DNA from: Bifidobacteriaceae bacterium
GTDB taxonomy: Bacteria > Actinomycetota > Actinomycetes > Actinomycetales > WQXJ01
Assembly: GCA_031256885.1 (NCBI GenBank)
Contig: JAIRPS010000217.1
Span: forward strand, 1-9,640
Length of the DNA stretch: 9,640 nucleotides
Direction: 5' to 3'
Below, in pieces: positions 1 through 6,211 of this stretch. Within the stretch, counting starts at the first letter, position 1. Every line of letters starts with the position of its first letter. The position numbers and the translations under genes are program-made. Under the pieces are notes generated by a model. That model worked only from the letters and a program-made list of their open reading frames with translations. It ran no database searches and was not told the origin of the DNA.

Positions 1-1709
1 GTGGCTAATTCAGTTGCATCTGAAAGCATTGGAGATGCAATATCAGCTTGAATCGTTTGACCTGCCTCAACATTTACTAATGGCGTGTTGAAAATGTAAT
101 CGCTTTCATTGGGGTCACCAGCAGGGACAATACGGTAACTCCCCGCCGACAAACCATGCACCAAGTAATTACCATTTGAGTCAGTTTGGCCTCCCTCGAC
201 AGGCACCCACTCATTTGCAATAGTCTCTCGCATAACAAAAACTGGCACACCCGAAGCTGCCTCGCCCAATTCATTCACTACAGAGCCCTCAACTGCTCCC
301 GCTGACGATAAGACGACAGAACCAAGATCATCTATTTCACCTTGTGTAAGATCAATTGGCACCGACTCTTCTTCAACAACCGAACCATCCGCATATATTC
401 CAACTAATTGATCGCCGCCGTCAATAAAAACCAGACTTGGCCCTGCAGGTAATCCATCGATCAAATAACAGCCATCTTGATCTAGCTGCGATGAAGATAC
501 TGTATTCCATGTTGACACGCCTTCTTGCGTCATTAGTTGCGTAAATGCTATCGCCCACAAACCTTCAACTGATAAGCCGTCTGCGGAAATCGCGCAGCCT
601 GCCACTGAAGCCCCAAGTGGCAATATAATATCCCCAAAATCGAAATTTTCTCCCTGATTTATCTCAACGATTCGAATTTCTTTCAATCCATCTGCTGCCC
701 ATGCAGTTACCAAGTCACCAACCCCACTGGCTTGTACTTTATAGTTGCCCGGCAATAGGCCAGTCACTGTAAAATCACCATTTTCGTTTGTCGTGTCCCA
801 GCCAGATTCTTCCCATTCATCCCCAACTTGTCGGTATACACTCACTGTTGAGTCACTCACAATTGCGCCCTGCTCACTCACTACAGTACCAGAAAGTGAA
901 CTTGCCCTCACGGCCAACACAGGCTCTGTCAAAACTACAGAACCACCCACTCCTATTGTAAGTCGCACACTCCCACCTGACACTTCGCTGCTTACAAACT
1001 CATCAGTTTTTCCCCATGATATGTCCACTACACCAGCAGACAGACCTGTAAACATGAACTGCCCATCAGTATCGGTTTCTACCTGACCAACCACAGGCAT
1101 AGTTTCAGTTTCGTTAGTTACACCACCACCAGATATTTGTTTTATAGCAACTGGTAATCCTCCTACCGGTAAACCAACAGAATCAACCACTAGACCGGTT
1201 ACAGTGCTTGCGGGTTGAACAGACATTGCACCGAAATCTTGATTAATCACACCTGACTCACCAAACACATTAGCTGATTTTAAATCAACCACACCCGGCC
1301 AATAGGTCACAGCCCAATCTGTATTACCGATTTTCAAAACAGAATTTGATAGCAGTTCTAAAGTGAAGCCAAACGTGCCATTATCACTAGACACTTCCTC
1401 AGCTAACCATTCAGTCAACATCACATCACCTTCAGCGTCACGCTCCGTACGCCACACCTCTACTGGCACTCCCGAAACACCGTTACCAGTATAATCAACA
1501 ACTCTACCCCAGCAGGTTGGAGACCATGGAGATGGCAAAACCGTGCGGTTCAGAGGCACTGAACCACAAGGCACACCCACACCAACAGCCGGAGCATCAT
1601 CAACCACAGCCATCGGTACCAACACAACCATCAACAGCACGAAGACCACAATGCACCCAATACGATGCATCAAACGAGCAGGTATTAACAATACTGAGTA
1701 CTTGAACAT
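1..1709 (-). CDS. Modular secreted/surface protein with repeated Cna-B/carboxypeptidase-regulatory-like domains (3' end missing)
   Basis: The frame is open from the ATG at 1709 to the window edge (569 complete codons, no stop), so the C-terminus and any anchor lie outside. The start is well supported by AGGAGG six bases upstream. A basic stretch (residues 11-17) followed by a hydrophobic run (about 18-36) reads as a signal peptide or membrane anchor. After it come about five modules of 90-100 residues, starting near 67, 170, 272, 369 and 472. Each opens with a (V/S)xGxVV-type strand and 'GLPVGGLPVAI'-like text, and most close with D-x-(D/N)-G-x-F/Y...GLxxG, the signature of prealbumin-like beta sandwiches of the CarboxypepD_reg/SdrD-B/Cna-B type. 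Such domains act as rigid stalks in surface proteins; adhesion or matrix building is inferred, not shown. Codons are more A/T-rich than in neighbouring genes. A sortase motif cannot be checked here. Confidence 0.85.
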   Translation of the reverse strand, partial: MFKYSVLLIPARLMHRIGCIVVFVLLMVVLVPMAVVDDAPAVGVGVPCGSVPLNRTVLPSPWSPTCWGRVVDYTGNGVSGVPVEVWRTERDAEGDVMLTEWLAEEVSSDNGTFGFTLELLSNSVLKIGNTDWAVTYWPGVVDLKSANVFGESGVINQDFGAMSVQPASTVTGLVVDSVGLPVGGLPVAIKQISGGGVTNETETMPVVGQVETDTDGQFMFTGLSAGVVDISWGKTDEFVSSEVSGGSVRLTIGVGGSVVLTEPVLAVRASSLSGTVVSEQGAIVSDSTVSVYRQVGDEWEESGWDTTNENGDFTVTGLLPGNYKVQASGVGDLVTAWAADGLKEIRIVEINQGENFDFGDIILPLGASVAGCAISADGLSVEGLWAIAFTQLMTQEGVSTWNTVSSSQLDQDGCYLIDGLPAGPSLVFIDGGDQLVGIYADGSVVEEESVPIDLTQGEIDDLGSVVLSSAGAVEGSVVNELGEAASGVPVFVMRETIANEWVPVEGGQTDSNGNYLVHGLSAGSYRIVPAGDPNESDYIFNTPLVNVEAGQTIQADIASPMLSDATELA

Positions 1710-1891
1710 TTCTGTCCTCCTAATCTGGTTCCCTTCAGGTACTTTTCGCACCTTGAGGTAACCTTACTCCTGACCGCGCATGTTGTTGTCCAATTTTTGA
1801 GTATTTCTACCTAACCCACTTAGACAATTTTTGGCTTCTTCAGCAATTGCCTCGTATCGATTTTGATTTATGACTGTTTGAAGGCGTATTT

Positions 1892-2020
1892 GTGGTATGT
1901 GACCTGCGAGATCATAGTGTATCGATGCAACGTGTCATGAAGGCAGAAAGTCTTGGAGTGCGGCAGGCTAACCTCGACGAAGCCCGCGTAGAGTGGCTAT
2001 GTTCATCCTTTTGCGGTTAA
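1892..2020 (+). CDS. Possible small ORF, 42 aa, unrecognised
   Basis: A GTG at 1892 is preceded by GAAGG with a 7-nt gap, a fair ribosome-binding site. The 42-residue product is charged and soluble-looking (it contains MQRVMKAESLGVRQ and NLDEARVEWL) and ends in a Cys-containing tail. I recognise no family. An internal ATG at 1925 would give 31 residues. Its last 18 bp overlap the end of the equally weak minus-strand ORF at 2003-2419, so at most one is likely to be genuine. It could also be a remnant of a decayed gene or chance. Support is only the Shine-Dalgarno-like site and coding-like composition. Confidence 0.2.
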   Translation: MVCDLRDHSVSMQRVMKAESLGVRQANLDEARVEWLCSSFCG

Positions 2021-2419
2021 TATCGATGCCATCCCAACCACGGGTCTGCCCATCGGGTAGACGCCATGCCCGGCATCATAGGCCACAAGCTGGCAAAGCA
2101 ATTCTTGGTGTCGCTCGGCTGGCAGACCATCAGTTCGGGCTTGAAGAAGCCAGAAGGCCAGTAGTTCCATAATACAGACTTGGAATTGCGTCTCAGTAAA
2201 GACAGGGGTCCACACATAGACAGAGCTGTCCTGCAGATTTGCTTTTTGAGTTTCGGAATGATTCATCCATCCTCCGCAGATATCGATACTGGTCCCCACC
2301 TGGGCATCTTGGGTGACTTTCTGGCTGGTGTGCAGTACCCCTATAGCCGTCCAACTGGTAGTAGTTCCCCAAGTCAAAACACGCAGACAACTACACAGGC
2401 ACCAGTGAAAAGTGTTCAA
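2003..2419 (-). CDS. Hypothetical protein, 138 aa, possibly a gene remnant
   Basis: An open frame starts at a TTG (2419), with AAGG nine bases upstream, and ends with TGA at 2003. The product is not recognised. Its N-terminal 20 residues are Cys/Trp-rich (WCLCSC...). The C-terminal third (LLAFWLLQARTDGLPAERHQ, then AYDAGHGVYPMGRP) has the most protein-like composition, with a helical amphipathic look. A plausible promoter (TTTACC-16 bp-TAATTT) and a 24-bp inverted repeat lie just upstream. Against it: a TTG start, no family match that I can recall, and a length that can occur by chance. It may be a decayed gene or remnant of a mobile element, but I see no terminal repeats or transposase motif. 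Confidence 0.3.
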   Translation of the reverse strand: MNTFHWCLCSCLRVLTWGTTTSWTAIGVLHTSQKVTQDAQVGTSIDICGGWMNHSETQKANLQDSSVYVWTPVFTETQFQVCIMELLAFWLLQARTDGLPAERHQELLCQLVAYDAGHGVYPMGRPVVGMASILTAKG

Positions 2420-2437
2420 TTTTTCATGCCTTATGAC

Positions 2438-2465
2438 AAATTACCTACACAAATATTTAGGTAAA
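2438..2465 (-). promoter_or_regulatory. Possible promoter overlapped by a 24-bp inverted repeat
   Basis: On the minus strand TTTACC (2465-2460) and TAATTT (2443-2438) are 16 bp apart, a reasonable -35/-10 pair for the ORF starting at 2419. The same stretch is an inverted repeat: TTACCTA at 2441-2447 and TAGGTAA at 2458-2464, with a 10-bp centre, the usual size of a dimeric-repressor operator covering the promoter. This rests on pattern alone; the symmetry could be incidental in A+T-rich DNA. Confidence 0.3.
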
Positions 2466-2605
2466 CCCGTAGCAACCGATCATTACTTAACCACCAATCA
2501 CCGCAAACAATCAGCACTGGCAAACTGATCAACTCCCGGGCACCCGCCTTCGGCCTGGCACCAACTATTTGCGAAGCGCAACGGTTGCAACTATTCGCAG
2601 GTTCA

Positions 2606-3640
2606 TTAGTTATGACGCTGCCAGACCGGGCGGGCGGGCGGGCGCCAGGCCGGGGCTTGCGGGCCACGGCCAACCGTGGGTTGCGGCGGCGGTACAGGCT
2701 TGCTGATTGGTGGGGTAACCGGACGTGTCAGCATTGGCTGATTGGTACTGCGCTTGGCCGCCAATGGTGCTCGCACAATCGGTATTGCGGTGGTTGCTAA
2801 ATCTGGCACGGTTGGACGGGGGCGATGCATTTGCGCGGATGCTGCATTGATAGGGACAGCTGCTCGCACTGGCAGACTGCTGATTGGCCTTCTTGCCGGG
2901 GGCAAGCTAAGCAGCGGTGACCTAACCTTTGTTTCAACCGGACGCCGGGTGACTGTTATGCGGCGCGGCTGGTTAGCCGCTCCACGGTACTGTTCCGGCA
3001 CTAAATCAATCACCTCAATTAGTGCATCAAGTTCCGCCGCAACCCTGCTGACATCAAGCGGACCATGATGCCAAGCCAATACATCAGAACCTTCAAAACG
3101 CATTGGCACTGTAATACGATCAGGTCGCAAGAGCCAGCGCGCAAAACCGCTATGGACAATCTGCCGTGCCAGCAACTGGTTACCGGCTGTCACTCGCCAT
3201 GATTCACGGAAAGGACCAGGCGGAAAACTAACCAACGCACCACCTTGTTCACGCGGCGGTGCAGGCCAGCCCACTGGCGTGAACTCGATCGCCGGCAAGT
3301 GTTTTCCCAACGTCAACACAAAGACGGCAAAGGTGGTTTGATCAGGTAAATTACCGGCATCGTCGGATTGACTGAAAGTGAAAGCCGCAAAATGGCGGCC
3401 GCGATGACTGCCCGTTAGCACGTCAGTGGCTCGCCCTGACGGCGATGCGTTAAAAGGTTGGCCGCGCCAGCGTCTAGTCATGGCGCGCGATTCTGGGGTA
3501 AAAGTCCAACGGTACAAGGCAGCCAAAGCCTTTAGCGACTCCTCACGACGGTGAGCACGACGCCACAAACCGATCACTAGACCGGCCAATAACCCCAGCA
3601 CAATGCCGGTCAGTGGCACTGACCAAACAGTTTCCGGCAC
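2606..3640 (-). CDS. Uncharacterised actinobacterial one-TM membrane protein with Pro-rich C-terminal tail
   Basis: I chose the GTG at 3640 because AAAGGGGGG sits 8 bases upstream; the in-frame ATG at 3685 lacks a ribosome-binding site. The 344-residue product has one TM helix (about residues 6-26, PLTGIVLGLLAGLVIGL) followed by the basic stretch WRRAHRR, so the bulk should be cytoplasmic. Residues 28-225 form a globular domain with the pattern ESLKALAALYRWTFTP...RRWRGQPF...TGSHRGRHFAAFTF. That pattern is typical of a conserved actinobacterial family of unknown function, which I recall but cannot name by accession. The last 115 residues are Pro/Arg/Ala-rich and low in complexity, ending ARPVWQRHN. 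It lies downstream of pyrE on the same strand but is separated by 225 bp, so it probably has its own promoter. No enzymatic motif is visible. Confidence 0.75.
   Translation of the reverse strand: MPETVWSVPLTGIVLGLLAGLVIGLWRRAHRREESLKALAALYRWTFTPESRAMTRRWRGQPFNASPSGRATDVLTGSHRGRHFAAFTFSQSDDAGNLPDQTTFAVFVLTLGKHLPAIEFTPVGWPAPPREQGGALVSFPPGPFRESWRVTAGNQLLARQIVHSGFARWLLRPDRITVPMRFEGSDVLAWHHGPLDVSRVAAELDALIEVIDLVPEQYRGAANQPRRITVTRRPVETKVRSPLLSLPPARRPISSLPVRAAVPINAASAQMHRPRPTVPDLATTAIPIVRAPLAAKRSTNQPMLTRPVTPPISKPVPPPQPTVGRGPQAPAWRPPARPVWQRHN
2628..2642 (+). repeat. G-quadruplex-type (GGGC)n tract
   Basis: Four GGG runs separated by single C residues form a perfect G3N1 quadruplex motif on the plus strand, antisense to the 3' end of the one-TM protein gene. 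In that gene it encodes alternating Pro/Ala/Arg (PPARP) and starts about 20 nt before the stop codon. The 4-bp unit also makes it prone to slippage. Confidence 0.8.
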
Positions 3641-3865
3641 TGCGTAAACCCCCCTTTCGCTGACGTTGGCCAGGTCACTGACCATGTACTAATGTGACTT
3701 GTCTGACCGGTTAAAGATGACGCGACCAAGCCGAAGCAAATGCGGCAAGCGCTGACCAGCTTAGACCGGACAGTGACGTAACACACGCTAAGCCGGATGA
3801 TCCGACCGCATTGCAAGCGACCAATTGACTGATGCATCACCCCAATTGGCTGGCCAACTAGGCAA
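3641..3865. other. Intergenic region between pyrE and the one-TM protein gene, rich in short palindromes
   Basis: It contains several small perfect palindromes: GGTCACTGACC (3673-3683), CGGATGATCCG (3794-3804), CCAATTG/CAATTGG arms (3821-3827 and 3843-3849) enclosing GATGCATC (3831-3838), and TTGGCTGGCCAA (3846-3857). The last two share bases and so are mutually exclusive. The 3821-3849 element sits just after the pyrE stop on the minus strand and could slow or end transcription, but it is A+T-rich with a 15-nt loop and no U-tract, so I do not call it a terminator. No small gene is evident. Confidence 0.5.
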
Positions 3866-4441
3866 TCAATCTGTTGCAGGCAGTTCCAAATCTTGCAAGC
3901 CGAAAACGCTGAGATACGGCAAACCAGCAGCCTCCACGGTTTGGCGAGCACCCGTGTTGCGGTCAACTATCACAGCCACCGCAGCTACAGTGGCGCCAGC
4001 TTCACGCAATGCATCAACAGCCGTCAATACTGACCCACCGGTTGTTGAGGTATCTTCTACCGCGACCACGGTTCGACCAGCGATATCTGGTCCTTCAATT
4101 CGCCGGGCCATGCCATGGTCTTTTGCCTGCTTTCGCACCACAAAAGCGTCAAGGCACAGTCCGCGAGCGGCCGCTGCATGCAATAAGGCAGTGGCCACCG
4201 GATCAGCACCTAAAGTTAATCCACCAACTGCATCGATACGTTCTGGGCCATATCCGGCGGCGATCAACTGATCCAACAGCACCTGACCAATTAATGGTGC
4301 AGCCCGGTGATGCAAAGTGACGCGCCGCAAATCCACGTAATAGTCAGCCTGTCGCCCGGAAGCTAAAGTGACACGTCCCCGAACCACCGCCAAGTCCATG
4401 ACCAGGCGGCGCAGTTCTGCGCGCTCGTTCAACGTTGCCAT
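3866..4441 (-). CDS. pyrE: Orotate phosphoribosyltransferase
   Basis: This cytosolic enzyme joins orotate to PRPP, giving orotidine 5'-monophosphate and pyrophosphate, the fifth step of de novo pyrimidine synthesis. The 191-residue product has the normal short bacterial length. The PRPP-binding loop is VVAVEDTSTTGGS (about residues 125-137). The flexible catalytic loop is VVRKQAKDHG (101-110), with the expected Arg, Lys and His. The N-terminal part has the family's GxxSGxxxxYYVDLR-like segment (LASGRQADYYVDLRR, 26-40). The ATG at 4441 was chosen over an in-frame TTG at 4468 because it matches the family N-terminus and overlaps the SDR stop by 13 nt, a sign of translational coupling. Its own Shine-Dalgarno is poor. 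The gene appears complete. Confidence 0.95.
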   Translation of the reverse strand: MATLNERAELRRLVMDLAVVRGRVTLASGRQADYYVDLRRVTLHHRAAPLIGQVLLDQLIAAGYGPERIDAVGGLTLGADPVATALLHAAAARGLCLDAFVVRKQAKDHGMARRIEGPDIAGRTVVAVEDTSTTGGSVLTAVDALREAGATVAAVAVIVDRNTGARQTVEAAGLPYLSVFGLQDLELPATD

Positions 4442-5187
4442 GGCACTGACACCGCCCGAATCAGCCAACGCGGAGCAATATGGGCCAACTGGCCGAGTAA
4501 GCCGTAACGCACTGAAGGAATTGAAAGCACCGCCCCGCGACGCACATCAGCTAAAGCCCGCGCCACCACATCGGAAGGATTTAGCCAGGCCAGTTCAGGG
4601 AAACGCTCCACGTCAATACCGGCACGAGCATGAAAATCGGTGCGTGTCAGACCAGGCAAAACAGCGGTGGCGCTGACCCCGGTACCGGAAAGCTCAACGG
4701 CTAGCGACTCCGTAAAACTGGTTACCCAGGCTTTGGCTGCTGAATACGGCCCCGCCGCTGTGTATGTGGCAATCGAAGAAACATTCAAGATTGCTCCACG
4801 CCCGCGCGCCACCATCTGCTTAGCAGCGGCTTGCGACAGGACCATGACAGCGCGCATCATCACATCCATGGCCTGCTCGGATTGGCTGATTGGCGTGTCA
4901 AGGAAGGCGCTGGCGTAACCGAAACCAGCATTGTTGACCAGCAAACCAACCGGTTTACTGGTGTCTTCAAGACGTTCAACCAGCTTGTTGAGTTGTGTCC
5001 GTTTGGACAGGTCAGCCCGGATGATTTGCACGTCAACACCGGCGGCGGCGCGTAATCTGTCGCCGTGAGCGGTTAGTTTGGCTTGATCGCGCGCGACAAG
5101 CACTAAATCGTGGCGGGCGGCGGCGAGTTGCCAGGCGAATTCCAGCCCTAGCCCTGAGCTGGCCCCTGTGATCATGGCGGTTCCCAT
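4429..5187 (-). CDS. Short-chain dehydrogenase/reductase (SDR), probably NADP-dependent
   Basis: A complete classical SDR of 252 residues. The Rossmann cofactor motif is TGASSGLG (7-14). NNAG is at 85-88. The catalytic set is Ser137/138 with Tyr148 and Lys152 (PYSAAKAWV). The Arg after the second strand (VARD, Arg33) points to NADP(H) rather than NAD(H). The Ser-Tyr spacing is about three residues shorter than in the textbook family, but I recall the same compact 'YSAAKAWV' arrangement in other actinobacterial SDRs of the DltE/COG0300 group, so this is a subfamily trait and not damage. The substrate is unknown. The gene is first in a minus-strand pair with pyrE and diverges from the exonuclease III gene with a 62-bp gap. 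The start ATG has only a weak upstream AGG. Confidence 0.92.
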   Translation of the reverse strand: MGTAMITGASSGLGLEFAWQLAAARHDLVLVARDQAKLTAHGDRLRAAAGVDVQIIRADLSKRTQLNKLVERLEDTSKPVGLLVNNAGFGYASAFLDTPISQSEQAMDVMMRAVMVLSQAAAKQMVARGRGAILNVSSIATYTAAGPYSAAKAWVTSFTESLAVELSGTGVSATAVLPGLTRTDFHARAGIDVERFPELAWLNPSDVVARALADVRRGAVLSIPSVRYGLLGQLAHIAPRWLIRAVSVPWQR

Positions 5188-5249
5188 GAGACCAGCCTAC
5201 TTGGTAAGGCGGTTTGGTTGACCAGGTATTGGTATCTAGAGTTAGTTTT

Positions 5250-6035
5250 ATGCGTCTTGCAACCTGGAATGTCAATTCAGTCCGGGCGCGTCTTGCCCGT
5301 GTGCTGGCCTATTTAGAGGAGCGTCAAGTTGACGTGCTCGCCTTACAAGAGACCAAGGTTGCTGATGAGCGTTTCCCGAGCGATGCTTTTAACACCGCTG
5401 GCTATCAGGTAGCGACATGGGGCGATGGCGGTTTCAATGGTGTAGCAATCATCTCACGGGTTGGTCTTGACCAAGTTCAGCGTTCTTTTGCGGGTCAACC
5501 TAGTTTTGCTGAGCAGCTTGAGCCGCGGGCAATTGGCGCAACCTGCGGTTCAGTGCGCCTGTGGAGCTTGTATGTGCCGCATGGTCGGTCTGTTGATAAC
5601 CCTCACTACACCTACAAGCTGGCCTTTTTGCAAGCTTTGCAACAAACTGCTGGCCACTGGTTAGCCACCTCGCCGGATAGTCGCTTAGCTTTACTGGGCG
5701 ACTGGAATATTGCGCCAACTGACTTAGACGTTTGGGACCCTGAAGTTTTTGCTGGTCAAACCCATGTTTCACCTGCTGAACGGGCGGCCTTCGCCGCGTT
5801 TGCGCAAAGCGGATTTTGTGAAGTGGTGCGTCAGCATCTACCACAGCCAAATACCTACACCTATTGGGATTATCGTGACCAACGTTTTGCGCGCAACCAG
5901 GGCATGCTGATTGACTTTGCCTACTGTTCACCAGCTTTGACAACGGCGGTGCGTGAAGTAACGATCGTCCGCCAGGAACGTCACGGCAAAGGCGCATCAG
6001 ACCATGTTCCGGTGGAGTTGCTGATTGATGACTGA
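5250..6035 (+). CDS. xth: Exonuclease III family apurinic/apyrimidinic endonuclease
   Basis: This enzyme cuts DNA 5' of abasic sites and trims 3' ends in base-excision repair. The 261-residue product matches ExoIII length and order, with nearly all active-site residues at familiar positions: Asn7 (TWNVNS), Glu34 (LQETK, metal ligand), Tyr108 (LYVPHG), Asp151 and Asn153 (GDWNIAPTD), Asp222 (GMLIDFAY) and Asp251-His252 (SDHVPV). The ATG at 5250 is preferred to the in-frame TTG at 5214 because MRLATWNVNSVRAR is the standard family N-terminus. Little Shine-Dalgarno is visible, so the message may be short-leadered. It diverges from the SDR gene. The symbol follows the family (xthA/exoA); no damage is seen. 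Confidence 0.95.
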   Translation: MRLATWNVNSVRARLARVLAYLEERQVDVLALQETKVADERFPSDAFNTAGYQVATWGDGGFNGVAIISRVGLDQVQRSFAGQPSFAEQLEPRAIGATCGSVRLWSLYVPHGRSVDNPHYTYKLAFLQALQQTAGHWLATSPDSRLALLGDWNIAPTDLDVWDPEVFAGQTHVSPAERAAFAAFAQSGFCEVVRQHLPQPNTYTYWDYRDQRFARNQGMLIDFAYCSPALTTAVREVTIVRQERHGKGASDHVPVELLIDD

Positions 6036-6077
6036 CCTTGCGCGCAAAACCACTGTTGCAATGATGCAGTTGACAGC

Positions 6078-6105
6078 TTGAAACAGACTCATCTGGTGCT
6101 AGCAT
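6078..6105 (+). promoter_or_regulatory. Putative extended -10 promoter for the secreted Lys-rich protein gene
   Basis: TTGAAA (6078-6083), 16 bp, then TAGCAT (6100-6105) preceded by TGC gives a near-consensus -35 and an extended -10 (TGnTAnnnT). Transcription would start near 6112, leaving a leader of about 100 nt. An overlapping TTGACA at 6070 is 24 bp from the same -10, too far to pair with it. The -10 lies inside the perfect palindrome TGCTAGCA (6097-6104), a possible operator. Confidence 0.5.
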
Positions 6106-6131
6106 GTCCCTGTTGCTTCCCCTCGTGCTTC
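6099..6131 (+). repeat. 33-bp direct repeat, copy 1 (contains the -10 box)
   Basis: It matches copy 2 (6162-6194) at 29 of 33 positions with no gaps, offset 63 bp. It starts CTAGCATG, continues CCCTGTT after one variable base, and ends CCCCTCGTGCTTC. The mismatches are clustered in the middle. Copy 1 includes the putative -10 hexamer and the predicted transcription start. Confidence 0.9.
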
Positions 6132-6137
6132 GGTGCA

Positions 6138-6158
6138 CCGGTCCACGCTGTGGGTTGG
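6138..6158 (+). promoter_or_regulatory. Leader RNA hairpin between the two direct repeats
   Basis: CCGGTCCAC (6138-6146), loop GCT, GTGGGTTGG (6150-6158) pair over nine base pairs, six Watson-Crick and three G-U. The G-U pairs exist only in the plus-strand transcript, which fits a leader RNA of the downstream secreted-protein gene better than a DNA-binding site. No known riboswitch class is recognised. Confidence 0.4.
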
Positions 6159-6161
6159 GTA

Positions 6162-6194
6162 CTAGCATGACCCTGTTACCGCCCCTCGTGCTTC
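6162..6194 (+). repeat. 33-bp direct repeat, copy 2 (within the leader)
   Basis: This is the second copy of the element at 6099-6131. It keeps the TAGCAT hexamer, but the TG dinucleotide of the extended -10 is changed to TA and no -35 lies 16-18 bp upstream, so it probably is not a second promoter. It ends a few bases before the AAAGGAG ribosome-binding site of the next gene. Confidence 0.9.
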
Positions 6195-6211
6195 ACAAAG
6201 GAGTTTTCCTA

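Larger units (their letters stand above)
1710..2605. other. Gene-poor intergenic region of about 900 bp
   Basis: No recognisable gene lies between the surface-protein start and the stop of the one-TM protein gene. The 1710-1890 part is A+T-rich upstream sequence of the surface-protein gene. It contains a 10-bp near-repeat (CCTTCAGGTA at 1732-1741 and CCTTGAGGTA at 1751-1760) and two copies of CAATTTTTG (1791-1799 and 1825-1833). I see no convincing -35/-10 pair there. The middle holds two weak, convergently arranged ORFs and an inverted repeat, listed separately. The 2466-2605 part contains the short palindrome GCAACGGTTGC and a partial direct repeat (GCGAATAGTTG / GCAAATAGTTGG on the minus strand) just after the stop at 2606, but no clear terminator. 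Confidence 0.6.

Noticed and set aside
745..1086. Plus-strand ORF of 113 codons
   Set aside because: It lies antisense inside the well-supported surface-protein frame (good ribosome site, signal peptide, repeat modules); its Ser/Thr/Pro-rich text is the reverse reading of that gene.
1710..2605. Insertion sequence in the gene-poor stretch
   Set aside because: No terminal inverted repeats, target duplication or transposase motif could be found; only weak ORFs are present.
3866..4271. Plus-strand ORFs opposite pyrE (at 3825-4271 and 4009-4320)
   Set aside because: They are shadows of pyrE, which has an intact PRPP loop and catalytic loop on the minus strand.
5188..5249. Paired promoters in the SDR/xth divergent gap
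   Set aside because: TTGACC at 5218 has no -10 hexamer at a proper distance, and nothing convincing was seen on the minus strand.
6070..6105. TTGACA at 6070 as the -35 box for TAGCAT at 6100
   Set aside because: The spacer would be 24 bp, too long; TTGAAA at 6078 with a 16-bp spacer fits better.
5500..6168. Minus-strand ORF of 222 codons
   Set aside because: It is antisense to the exonuclease III gene, whose active-site residues are all in place; the product resembles no family.
6163..6168. Second promoter at the TAGCAT of repeat copy 2
   Set aside because: There is no -35-like hexamer at the right distance and the extended -10 TG is lost.
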